Shown here one piece after another: positions 10,460 through 20,438 of a stretch of 64,000 bases of DNA. Origin of the DNA: Methylobacterium sp. Leaf125 (GTDB lineage: Bacteria; Pseudomonadota; Alphaproteobacteria; Rhizobiales; Beijerinckiaceae); contig NZ_LMNU01000012.1 of the NCBI RefSeq assembly GCF_001423085.1, positions 576,185 through 640,184 on the forward strand. The letters are read 5' to 3'. Each line of letters opens with the position of its first letter. Position 1 is the stretch's first letter. A model generated the notes under the pieces. The model ran no database searches. It had not been told where the DNA came from and saw nothing but the letters and a program-made list of their open reading frames with translations. Made by a program: the position numbers and the translations under genes.

Positions 10460-11610
10460 GCTCGGACAAGCCGATATCAGGCCGCAGCAGCGCAGCGCGA
10501 CCCGACGCCATTCCGACCAACGAGGCAGTGATCAACGCCCTGCCGCTGCCGGTCCTGACGGTTGGAGCGGACGACCACATCCTCCACGTCAACCATGCTG
10601 GCGAGACCTTCTTCGACCATTCCGCCCGACTGATGCAGCGGCGGCGTCTCTCGGACATCATCCCCTTCGCCTCGCCGATCATCGCCCTGGTGGCGGAGGT
10701 GCGGCGCCGCCGCGCGAGCGTCAGCGAGTACGGAGTGGAGCTGGTGCAGCCGCGCTCGGGCCTGGAGCGCAGCGTCGACGTCTTCGCGACGCCGCTGGGC
10801 GACGACGAGGAGGCCGTGGTCCTGATGCTCCAGGAACGCACCATCGCCGACAAGATGAACCGCCAGCTGACGCACCGGGGCGCCGCCCGCTCCATGGTGG
10901 CGCTGGGCGCCATGCTGGCCCACGAGATCAAGAACCCCCTCGCGGGCATCCGCGGCGCGGCCCAGCTTCTCGAGCAGTCGGGCAATGAGGACGACCGTCT
11001 CCTGACCCGGCTGATCTGCGATGAATCCGACCGGATCGTGCGAATCGTCGAGCGCATGGAGCTGTTCGGCGACGAGCGCCCGGTGGAGCGCGGCTCGGTC
11101 AACGTGCACGGTGTGCTCGACCAGGTGAAGCGCTCGGCGCAGTCGGGGTTCGCCCGCCACATCCGCTTCGTCGAGACCTACGATCCATCCCTGCCACCCG
11201 TGCTGGGCAACCGCGATCAGCTCGTGCAGGTGATCCTGAACCTCGTGAAGAACGCCTCCGAGGCCATCGGTGCCGACGCGGTCGACGGGGAAATCACGCT
11301 GTCGACGGCCTTCCGCACCGGCCTGCGCCTGCAGGTCCCCGGCTCGCGTGAGCGCGTCAGCCTGCCGATCGAGGTGGCGGTACGGGACAACGGCCCCGGC
11401 GTCTCGGCAGACCTGCTGCCCGACCTGTTCGATCCCTTCGTCACCACGAAGGCGCAGGGCTCCGGCCTCGGACTTGCATTGGTCGCCAAGATCATCGGCG
11501 ACCATGGCGGAATCGTCGAGTGCGATCCGGTCCCCCGCCGAACCACCTTCCGCCTTCTTCTCCCCATGTCGAGCGCCCGCGACGGGCGCGAATCGTCCGC
11601 GGAACTGTAG
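10456..11610 (+). CDS. ntrB: Nitrogen regulation sensor histidine kinase NtrB
   Basis: A cytoplasmic 384-residue kinase/phosphatase that controls NtrC according to nitrogen status through the PII protein. A PAS domain occupies about residues 22-125. The phospho-accepting His156 lies in [11 protein letters not shown]. The ATPase domain has NLVKNASEA (N box), [18 protein letters not shown] (G1/F) and GSGLGLALV (G2). There are no membrane segments, as expected for NtrB. The ATG overlaps the dusB stop (ATGA), and ntrC begins 9 bp after ntrB, so dusB-ntrB-ntrC is one operon. Confidence 0.97.
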
Positions 11611-11619
11611 AGTCGCGTC

Positions 11620-13079
<1,460 letters not shown>

Positions 13080-13083
<4 letters not shown>

Positions 13084-13721
13084 CCGTCGCGGGCGACGCC
13101 GAGGCGTGCGTATCACCGCTGTTCCACTTCAGCGAAGATCCGGCGATCCGGGTCTTCGTGCCGCGTCCCGTCCGGGTCGCCATCGATCGTGGCCCGGACC
13201 GCGCCTGGCTGAACGACCCCCTGGTCTGGGCGATCGATGCCGTCCACAGTCGGCTCTACCTCTTCCCGCGCGACTGCCCCCGGATCGTGATCTGGCCGAC
13301 CGGTGAGACCTCGCCGGAGGACCGGCGGACCTGGTTCGGTGATGTCACGGGCCGGGCCGTCGCCTATGTGGAGGAGGCCTGGATGGACCGGATCCGATCG
13401 GGAACGCTCCACCGCTATGGCATGCCGCCGGTGACCTTCGAGGCCATCGGCGAGCCGGGAGCCTGGGTGTCGCGCCGTCCGGTCGTACCCTCAGGCTGCG
13501 ACACGCTCAAGGATCTGCCCGGCGCGATGGCCGCGGAGGGTCTGGAACTGCGCGCCCTGCCGCGCCTCACCCCCCTCGCACCGGTCTGGCGATCAACGCT
13601 CCAGGCCAGCGGTCTGCGCCTGCGCAATGCGCAGGACTGGGTGACGCCGGCCGGCGGCCCACCGAGGCCGTACGCGGTCTCGGATACCGAACCGGCGCCG
13701 CAACGGCAGCGCCGGCTCTGA
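13080..13721 (+). CDS. Conserved hypothetical protein, DUF6886-like
   Basis: A 213-residue protein that begins with a GTG inside the ntrC stop (GTGA) and so is probably translated with ntrC. The conserved-looking parts are [18 protein letters not shown] near residue 15, [21 protein letters not shown] near residue 50 and [19 protein letters not shown] near residue 95. This matches what I remember of DUF6886, a family of unknown function. The family assignment is from memory and not certain. There are no signal peptide or membrane segments. The C-terminal 30 residues are Pro/Arg-rich and probably disordered. The position at the end of the ntr operon is suggestive, but I cannot assign a role. 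Confidence 0.7.
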
Positions 13722-13726
13722 CGGGC

Positions 13727-15098
13727 TCAGACCTGCGTCTCGCGCAGCATCTCCGGCCGTACCGTCAGGAGGATGACCAGCCCGCCGGCCGCCATCGCCG
13801 CGGCGATCAGCCAGAAACCGAGGGTCAGGCTGCCCGTGCTGGTCTTGATCCAGCCGAGGACGAAGGGGCTGACGAAGCCGCCGGTCAGGCCCAGGCTGTT
13901 GATCAAGGCGATCCCCCCGGCGGCGGCCGACCCTTTGATGTAACCGGTGGGGATCGACCAGAACAACGGCATCGTGGTGATGATGCCGAGCGCCGCCAGG
14001 GTGATGAAGACGAAAGACAGCACCACGCTTCCGCTCGAATAGATCAAGCCGATCAGCGCCAGGGCCGAACCGAAAGCCGATCAGCGCCAGGGCCGAACCG
14101 AAAGCCGTCAGCGCCAGGTGCCAGCGCCGCTCCAGGGTCCGGTCCGAGTGGGCCCCGATGACGACCATGCCGACAGCGGTTATCCCGTAAGGGATCGCGG
14201 CCAGGAGGCCGATCTGGAGCGGGTTCGCGTAGCCCATCTCCTTGATCATCGTCGGCAGCCAGAAGGTGATCAGGTAGGTGCCGGCGATGAAGCAGAAATA
14301 GGCGAAGGACAGGACGAAGATCCGGGGATCCCGGAAGGCGGCGAAGAAGGCGTGCAGACCGTGCGGCTCCGCATCGGAGCCGTTCCGCTCCAGGGCGAGG
14401 TTCTGGCGGATCAGGGCCTTCTCATCGGAGGAGAGCCACTTCGCCGTGTCGGGTTTGTCGTCGAGGTAAAGGAAGATCACCAGCCCGAGGAGGGTGGTGG
14501 GCAGGCCCTCGAGGACGAACATCCACTGCCAGCCCTTCAGACCCCAGATCCCCGCCATGTCGTTCATAATCCAACCGGAGATCGGGCCGCCGAGGGCGCC
14601 GGCGACGGCGATACCGCTCATGAAGATGGCAATGATGCGCGCCCGGTACGCGCCGGGATACCAGTAGGTGAAATACAGGATGATCCCCGGGAAGAAGCCG
14701 GCCTCGAAGACGCCGAGGAGAAAGCGCAGGCCATAGAAGGCCCAGGGCGCATGGACGAAGGCCATGAGGGCGGAGACCATGCCCCAGATGACCATGATCC
14801 GGGTGATCGTCCTCCGGGCTCCGATCTTTTCGAGGAGCAGGTTGCTCGGCACTTCGAACGCGAAGTAGCCGAGGAAGAAGATCCCGGCTCCGAGCCCGTA
14901 AACCGCGTCGCTGAACCCGAGATCGGTTTTCATCTGGAGCTGGGCGAAGCCGACGTTGATCCGGTCCAGATATGCCAGGACGTAGCAGACGAATAGGATG
15001 GGAACCAGTCGCCAGGTAATCTTGGCATAGACGGCCGCCGGTTTCGATGAGATCCGGTCACTCACCTCATGATCGGTATCGAGAGCTGTTGCATGCAT
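13727..15098 (-). pseudogene. MFS transporter (anion:cation symporter type), frameshifted by a tandem duplication
   Basis: The first about 345 codons (15098 to about 14107) encode a normal major facilitator of the ACS/phthalate-permease group: LDRINVGFAQLQM in helix 1, GYFAFEVPSNLLLEKIGAR around helix 2 and the large-loop TAKWLSSDEK. The frame is then lost. The last helices (SIPTGYIKGSAAAGGIALINS to the end) continue in another frame that closes at 13727. The break coincides with a 28-bp direct duplication (14051-14106). Removing one copy restores an uninterrupted frame of 447 residues reading LALTAFGSALALIGLIYSSGS across the joint. The gene is therefore a recent pseudogene or an assembly error. 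It lies downstream of the cupin dioxygenase on the same strand and may have been its substrate transporter. Confidence 0.85.
14051..14106. repeat. 28-bp perfect tandem duplication causing the MFS frameshift
   Basis: Two identical 28-bp units, 14051-14078 and 14079-14106, each starting GATCAGCGCCAGGGCC. Five further bases (AAGCC) before the first copy also match the end of the unit. Because 28 is not a multiple of three, the duplication shifts the reading frame of the MFS gene. Confidence 0.95.
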
Positions 15099-15480
15099 GG
15101 CTTTTCCTCCAACGCTTTTTCATTTTTGATTCTTGTATGAATGCTGATTTTTGCGGTCTGACCCGAAGCTTTCCCGCGGCCGATACACTGATCGACTCTG
15201 GCTGGCGTGCCCCTGGGCGCAGGCATGCTGTCCCATGACGCAAGGCGGATCGCGGGGCGGACGGCCGCGCAGCCGTCACGCCCGGTCTGTGCAGGCCGCC
15301 CCATCGGCGATCCGCTCGCATCGGGCCGTCACCGCCTTCGCAGGCGGCCAGTCCCAGCTGAATGTCCCGGCGACCCGCGAGGCCTCGAAGGCGTGAGAGA
15401 GCCCTTCGGCGCCCGTGCGCCGACCATTGCGAAGGATCCAAGTGGTCCGTGGGATCGATGGCGGCGGCGCGGCCGAACCG
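15099..15480. other. Intergenic region between cupin dioxygenase and MFS pseudogene
   Basis: This 382-bp stretch separates two minus-strand genes. A ribosome-binding-like GGAGGAAAAG (minus strand) lies just before the MFS start. I see no convincing gene, terminator or repeat in the remainder. Confidence 0.4.
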
Positions 15481-16050
15481 TCAGCGCAGGAAGCGATCGG
15501 CGTAACTCGCGCCGAGGCCGATCCGCTCGTAGTGCTGACGAACGTTCTCGAGCTTGGTGAAGACGTCCTCGTAGCCCAGGGGTTTTCCGTAGGGATCCAC
15601 GTAGACGTAGCCGCCGGTGACATGGAAGAGCGTCGCCATCTCGGTCACGTCCTCGGGGACCACCAGCGTGTGGGTCTCCCCCGGCGGCTCGAAGGCGTAG
15701 TCCCCGGCGGTCGCCACCCAATCATGCTCGAGGTAGTGCCACTTCCCACGCAGCGTCAGGGCATGCACCGGCCCGTTGTGGCGGTGGCGGGACAGGATGC
15801 CGGATGCGCGGACGCGCAGGATATTGACGTAGTAGCCCTGGCTGACGCTGAGGACGAGCGGCTTGAACGCGACATCGTCGGACTGCGGGATCCAGTGACG
15901 CTCGTCGGTGTCGAGATCGAGGGCCCCTCCGATGAAGATGTCGTCCATCATGCCGGTGGGTTGGGGCAGCTGGAAAGCGATCTTGCTGGTATCCAGCCGG
16001 GGCTTTTCCATCATGGCGACCTGCGGCCGGACCTGATCGAGAACGGTCAT
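15481..16050 (-). CDS. Cupin dioxygenase, 2,4'-dihydroxyacetophenone dioxygenase family
   Basis: A 189-residue protein of the cupin fold. The metal site is suggested by SRHRHNGPVHALTLRGKW near residues 87-104 (His-rich cupin motif 1) and FEPPGETHTLVVPED near 118-132 (motif 2 His). DAD-type enzymes are non-haem iron dioxygenases that cleave an aromatic side-chain ketone, and the length is close to the family's 170-190 residues. The actual substrate here is unknown. It is divergently transcribed from a LysR regulator 120 bp away, which is the likely regulator, and is followed by the broken MFS transporter. Confidence 0.8.
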   Translation of the reverse strand: MTVLDQVRPQVAMMEKPRLDTSKIAFQLPQPTGMMDDIFIGGALDLDTDERHWIPQSDDVAFKPLVLSVSQGYYVNILRVRASGILSRHRHNGPVHALTLRGKWHYLEHDWVATAGDYAFEPPGETHTLVVPEDVTEMATLFHVTGGYVYVDPYGKPLGYEDVFTKLENVRQHYERIGLGASYADRFLR

Positions 16051-16170
16051 CCTGAACTCCGGATTGCTTGGCTTCGGTCCGGAAGTAATGTGCCGAATAC
16101 TGGCCTCGGATCTATGCAGCTGGTTTCAGAGTTCCTATGACCACGGTTCACAGATGAGGCGGACCGCGAC

Positions 16171-17064
16171 GTGGAGTTCAAGGATCTGGCGACCTTCGTG
16201 AGAGTCGCGGAGGAGGGCGATTTTTCGGCGGCGGCACGTAGCCTGGGCCTGACGCCCTCGGGGGTCAGCAAGACGATCGCGCGCCTCGAAGACGGCCTTG
16301 GCCGGCGCCTGCTGCAGCGCTCCTCGCGCGCGATGCGCTTGACGCCGGAGGGCGAGAACTTCCTGGAGGCGGCTCGCCGGGTTCTCGGCGCGATGGAGGA
16401 GGCAAAAGCCATCGGCTCCGCGATCCCGGCCGGCACGCTGCGGATTCGGTGCGTGCCTACCTTCGCGCGCTACCAACTCGCCCCGATCATCCCGGCGTTC
16501 CGTCGCCTCTACCCGCGCCTGCGCATCGCGTTCGTTCTCAGCAACGAGCGAACCGCATCCCTGGACGATCAGGCGGATGTGGCGATCGCGAGTGGCGACC
16601 TTCCGAATTCGAGCCTGATTGCCCGGCGCATCGCCAGCAGCCGCTGGGTCATCTGCGCGTCTCCCGCGTATCTCGCCGAGCGGGGTTCCCCGGCATCGCC
16701 GGCGGATCTCGAACGTCACGAGTGCCTCAACTTTTCGATGCAGACGAAATGGAATTCGTGGTCGTCGGTCGTTGGCACGCCCAACGCCGAGGGCGGCATC
16801 GTGGCCAATCAGGGCGACATGCTGCTGGCCCTGGCGCGAGCGGGAGCCGGGATCGTACGCCTCGCCGAGTTCCATATCAGCGAAGACCTGCGGTCCGGAC
16901 GCCTCGTCCAGCTCTTCCCGGACGAGCAGGATCAGACCGAGGAGCCGATCTACGTCCTTTACCAGGAGCGACGGAACCTCAGCCCGCGGATCCGGGCGTT
17001 CGTCGATTTCGTGGAACGCGCCTTCGCGGACACGCCGTGGCGGTACGAGTCCCGTCCGGCCTGA
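16171..17064 (+). CDS. LysR-family transcriptional regulator
   Basis: A 297-residue regulator starting at a GTG (16171). The N-terminal winged helix-turn-helix reads DLATFVRVAEEGDFSAAARSLGLTPSGVSKTIARLE, the standard LysR signature, and the effector-binding domain occupies residues 90-297. It is divergent from the cupin dioxygenase with 120 bp between their starts. LysR regulators typically control such divergent genes in response to the pathway substrate, so regulation of the dioxygenase is likely. Confidence 0.92.
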   Translation: MEFKDLATFVRVAEEGDFSAAARSLGLTPSGVSKTIARLEDGLGRRLLQRSSRAMRLTPEGENFLEAARRVLGAMEEAKAIGSAIPAGTLRIRCVPTFARYQLAPIIPAFRRLYPRLRIAFVLSNERTASLDDQADVAIASGDLPNSSLIARRIASSRWVICASPAYLAERGSPASPADLERHECLNFSMQTKWNSWSSVVGTPNAEGGIVANQGDMLLALARAGAGIVRLAEFHISEDLRSGRLVQLFPDEQDQTEEPIYVLYQERRNLSPRIRAFVDFVERAFADTPWRYESRPA

Positions 17065-17209
17065 GCGGCCCGCGGGACGGCCATCCTGGGGGGTCGCGGG
17101 CGGCACCAAGGCATCGCCCGTTTGCCAGCATGTCCAGGCGGGTCGCGCCGGCGCGAGGCTGTCCGAGGTCCGAGCCCCCAACCCCGGATTGGTGCCGCTT
17201 CAAAGCGAA

Positions 17210-17235
17210 ACGCGGACGGGTTGCCCCGTCCGCGT
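17210..17235. terminator. Probable bidirectional terminator between convergent genes
   Basis: A perfect 11-bp inverted repeat, ACGCGGACGGG / CCCGTCCGCGT, with a 4-base loop. It lies between the convergent LysR gene and the oxalate/formate-type antiporter. There is no U-run, so efficiency is uncertain. Confidence 0.5.
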
Positions 17236-17263
17236 CGCCGGCGCACGAGCGCTGCGTCGCCCG

Positions 17264-18538
17264 TCAGGCCATGGCGGGCTTGGTCATGAGGACCGGTTCG
17301 GTGCTTCCGTCGAGCCAGCGCCGACGCATCGGCTTCAGCACGAAGTAGGCGAGGATCGCGGTCAGCACGTCGAGGGTGATGATGATCGCGAAGACCGGCA
17401 GCCAGGAGCCTTGCGCGGCGTAGATCCAGGCCGCGATCGGACCGCCGAACAGCGAACCGATCCCCTGGGCCATGTAGAGGAAGCCGTAGTTCGTCGTCGC
17501 GTGCTTGGTCCCGAACGTGTCCGTGAGGATCGAGGGGAACAGCGAGAAGATCTCGCCCCAGGCGAAGAACACCACGCCGGAGAGGAGGGCGAAGGCGTAG
17601 GCGTTCTCGCGGAAGACGAGAAGCAGCGCGATCGCCGCCGCCTCCGCCGCGAAGGCGATGCCCATCGTGTTCTCGCGTCCGATCTTGTCGGAGACCCAGC
17701 CGAAGAACGGACGGGTCAGGCCATTGGTGATGCGATCGAACGTGAGGGCGAAGGGCAGGGCGACGAAGCCGAAGATGATCGCGTCGGCGACACCGAAGTC
17801 ACGGGCGAAGGACGCGAAGTTGGCCACCACCATCAGGCCGCCCGTCGACATCATCGTCATCATGACGAACATCAGCCAGAACAGCGGCGTCCGCAGCATC
17901 ACCTTCGGAGGCGTGTCGTGCACGCAGGTCGAGAGGTTGACGGCCGGTGCCGGCAGCACCTCGCCGGCCCGGGGCGCGCGCAGGCCAAGGGCCGCCAGGG
18001 CGCCGATCAGCCCGAGCACGATGCCGAACACCGTGAGCGTATGGCGGTAGCCGTCGGCCGCGAGCATGTCGCTGATCGGGAAGGTGCTCAGCATGGCGCC
18101 CATGCCGTAGCCGGCGGCAACCACGCCGACGGCGAAGCCGCGCCGGTCGGGAAACCACTTCACCATCAGGCCGACGATGCCGACATAGACGATGCCGGTA
18201 CCGAGGCCGCAGAACAGCCCGTAGGTCGCATAGACGCCCAGCAGGGTGTCCACCCGGGCAGCCAGAACCCAGCCGAGGCCGGAAAGGGCAGCGCCCAGCG
18301 CGATCATCAGCTTGGGGCTGAACCGGTCGATCAGGTAGCCCTGGACCGGCGAGAAGAAGGTCTGCAACACGATCAGGATCGTGAAGGTCCACTGGATCTG
18401 CGGCAGCGTCGAGCCGGTCGTCGCGATCAGCGGTTTGGTGAAGAGCGTCCAGACGTATTGCGGACTGGAGATCGCCATCATGGCGATCAGCCCGAGGCCG
18501 AGTTGCAGCCAACGTTGGCGGGAGAGGGTCGTATCCAT
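17264..18538 (-). CDS. OFA-family MFS antiporter (oxalate/formate type)
   Basis: A 424-residue twelve-helix major facilitator of the OFA family, whose type member exchanges oxalate for formate. The start at the ATG 18538 has an AAGGAG site; an upstream in-frame extension is not conserved. Family-like stretches are SSPQYVWTLFTKPL in helix 1, GLGTGIVYVGIVGLMVKWFPDRRG near helices 4-5, and TNGLTRPFFGWVSDKIGREN in the cytoplasmic loop. It lies 99 bp downstream of a GGT-family enzyme on the same strand. If that enzyme makes oxalate from oxamate, an oxalate transporter is a sensible partner. Substrate specificity is inferred from family and context only. Confidence 0.85.
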   Translation of the reverse strand: MDTTLSRQRWLQLGLGLIAMMAISSPQYVWTLFTKPLIATTGSTLPQIQWTFTILIVLQTFFSPVQGYLIDRFSPKLMIALGAALSGLGWVLAARVDTLLGVYATYGLFCGLGTGIVYVGIVGLMVKWFPDRRGFAVGVVAAGYGMGAMLSTFPISDMLAADGYRHTLTVFGIVLGLIGALAALGLRAPRAGEVLPAPAVNLSTCVHDTPPKVMLRTPLFWLMFVMMTMMSTGGLMVVANFASFARDFGVADAIIFGFVALPFALTFDRITNGLTRPFFGWVSDKIGRENTMGIAFAAEAAAIALLLVFRENAYAFALLSGVVFFAWGEIFSLFPSILTDTFGTKHATTNYGFLYMAQGIGSLFGGPIAAWIYAAQGSWLPVFAIIITLDVLTAILAYFVLKPMRRRWLDGSTEPVLMTKPAMA

Positions 18539-18637
18539 TATTCGCTCCTTGCGGCGGAACGGCCGTCGCAAGGATGGTGCCAAGTCGTTGTTCCGCCTGT
18601 CCTAATCGCGCAACTCAGCCGCGAAGATCAGGCCAAG

Positions 18638-20236
18638 TTACAGCCCCTCCGAACCACCGTCGGATCGCGGATCATGGACCGCCGCGATGGCGCCGTTGCT
18701 TGGGTGGCGGATGAGCATGCCCGCATGACCGAGGGAGTCGATGTAGGCGCCGCCGAGTTCCTCGATCTCGTGACCGAGCTTGCGCAGTTCGGCGATGCTG
18801 CCGGGATCGAAGCGGTCCTCGACCTTCACGGTGAGGGATTCGGCACCCCAGGTTCGGCCGTAGAGCAGGCGCGGGGCATCGACGGCCGCCGCCGGGTCCA
18901 TGCCGTAATCGGCGTAGCGCGCGAAGATCTGCGACTGGAACTGCGGCTGCCCGTCACCGCCCATGCTGCCGTAGGACATCACACGGCCGTCGTCGAAGCA
19001 GGCCAGCGCCGGAATCAGCGTGTGGAACGGCCGGCGGCCGGGCTCCAGCGGGTTCACCGCCTTGGCGTCGAGAGAGAACGAAGTCCCGCGGTTCTGCCAG
19101 TGAATACCGGTCTTCGGCAGCACGATGCCGGAGCCGTATTCCCAGTAGATCGACTGGATGTAGGACACCGCGAGGCCGTCGCGATCGATGGCACCCATCC
19201 AGACGGTGTCGCCCTCGCCGGGGTTGCGTAAGGGCAGGCTCGCGGCCCGACGCATGTCGATCTGTGCCGCCTCGCGGTCCAGGCGCTCCGGCGTCAGGAA
19301 GCTAGCGGGGTCGACCGCCAGCCGATCGTAGTCGGTCACGATCCGGTCGCGGATCGCGAAGGCGCGCTTCGTCGCTTCGATCAACCCATGGTAGTGCGCG
19401 GTGGTCTCGGGCCGGTTGATTCTGAGGCGGTCGAAGATGCCGAGGATCAGCAGTGCCGCGATGCCCTGGGTGGGCGGCGGGAAGTTGTAGAGCGTGGCAT
19501 CCCGCCGGCGGATCGAGAGCGGCGCGCGCTCGCGGGGCGCATAGGCTTCGAGGTCGGCCCGAGTGACGGGCGTTCCCAGCCGGTCGAGGTCGGCGGCGAT
19601 CTCGCGCCCGAGATCGCCCGTGTAGAAGTCGTCGAGGCCCGCATGGGCCAGTTGCTCCAGGGTACCGGCGAGCGCCGGCAGCTTGCGGAGGGCGCCGGCC
19701 GCGAAGGGCCTGCCGCCGTCGAGGAAGGTCTCTGCGAAGTGCGGCTGGTCATGGAGCGTATCGAGCTCCTTCGGAACGTAGCGCGCCTCCGAGGGCGAGA
19801 CCGCGACGCCGTCGCGGGCATGGCGGATCGCATCGGCGAGCAGGGTCGAGAGGGGCAGACGGCCACCCAGCGCCTTCGACAGCTCGAGGGCGAGGCGCCA
19901 GCCGCCGATGGCGCCCGCGACGGTGAGCGCCGCATCCGGGCCCCGCGATGGGAGGACCTCGTAGCCCTTCTCCCGATAGCGCTGGATCGTGGCGTTCCGT
20001 CCTGCCGGGCCGCAGGCCTCGATGCCGCGCACCCGCCCGCCGCGCTCGCGCACCAGCCAGAAGCCGTCGCCGCCGATGCCGTTCATGTGCGGGTAGACCA
20101 CCGCGATGGCCGCCGCCATGGCCGTCATTGCCTCGATCGCGTTGCCCCCCTGCGCCAGGACGTGCTGCCCGGCCTGGGCGGCGAGGCGGTGGGGCGCCGC
20201 GACGGCGGCCGAGGCGAAGACGGGGGTGTTGGACAT
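18638..20236 (-). CDS. Gamma-glutamyltransferase-family Ntn-hydrolase, possibly oxamate amidohydrolase-like
   Basis: A 532-residue protein of the GGT fold, made as a proenzyme that self-cleaves before a catalytic Thr. The start at the ATG 20236 gives MSNTPVFASAAVAAPHRLAA; no signal peptide is present, unlike secreted GGT. The large-subunit motif GGNAIEAMTAMAAAIAVVYPHMNGIGGDGF is present. The cleavage site is GDTVW rather than the TTH of true GGT, and it is followed by YIQSIYWEYGSGIV, HWQNRG and the glycine-rich SYGSMGGDGQPQ. This pattern resembles oxamate amidohydrolase (HpxW), which makes oxalate and ammonia. The neighbouring OFA transporter fits that reading. A generic GGT-family assignment is safe; the substrate is inference. 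Confidence 0.85.
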   Translation of the reverse strand: MSNTPVFASAAVAAPHRLAAQAGQHVLAQGGNAIEAMTAMAAAIAVVYPHMNGIGGDGFWLVRERGGRVRGIEACGPAGRNATIQRYREKGYEVLPSRGPDAALTVAGAIGGWRLALELSKALGGRLPLSTLLADAIRHARDGVAVSPSEARYVPKELDTLHDQPHFAETFLDGGRPFAAGALRKLPALAGTLEQLAHAGLDDFYTGDLGREIAADLDRLGTPVTRADLEAYAPRERAPLSIRRRDATLYNFPPPTQGIAALLILGIFDRLRINRPETTAHYHGLIEATKRAFAIRDRIVTDYDRLAVDPASFLTPERLDREAAQIDMRRAASLPLRNPGEGDTVWMGAIDRDGLAVSYIQSIYWEYGSGIVLPKTGIHWQNRGTSFSLDAKAVNPLEPGRRPFHTLIPALACFDDGRVMSYGSMGGDGQPQFQSQIFARYADYGMDPAAAVDAPRLLYGRTWGAESLTVKVEDRFDPGSIAELRKLGHEIEELGGAYIDSLGHAGMLIRHPSNGAIAAVHDPRSDGGSEGL

Positions 20237-20438
20237 GTTGATCTCTGCGTGAGGATGGGCGGAAGGATAATGTATTTTCTCGTCGCGTCGATCGATCCCG
20301 GACCGCTGGGGCACCGGAACGAGCGGCCAAAACGATGTCGGCAGGTCTCCACCGCACTCGGCATGCGACGTGGTTCCTACGCAGGCCCGTGACCGATTCG
20401 TATTAATTTCGCCACACTGTTGTGGCGACGCATCAGCG

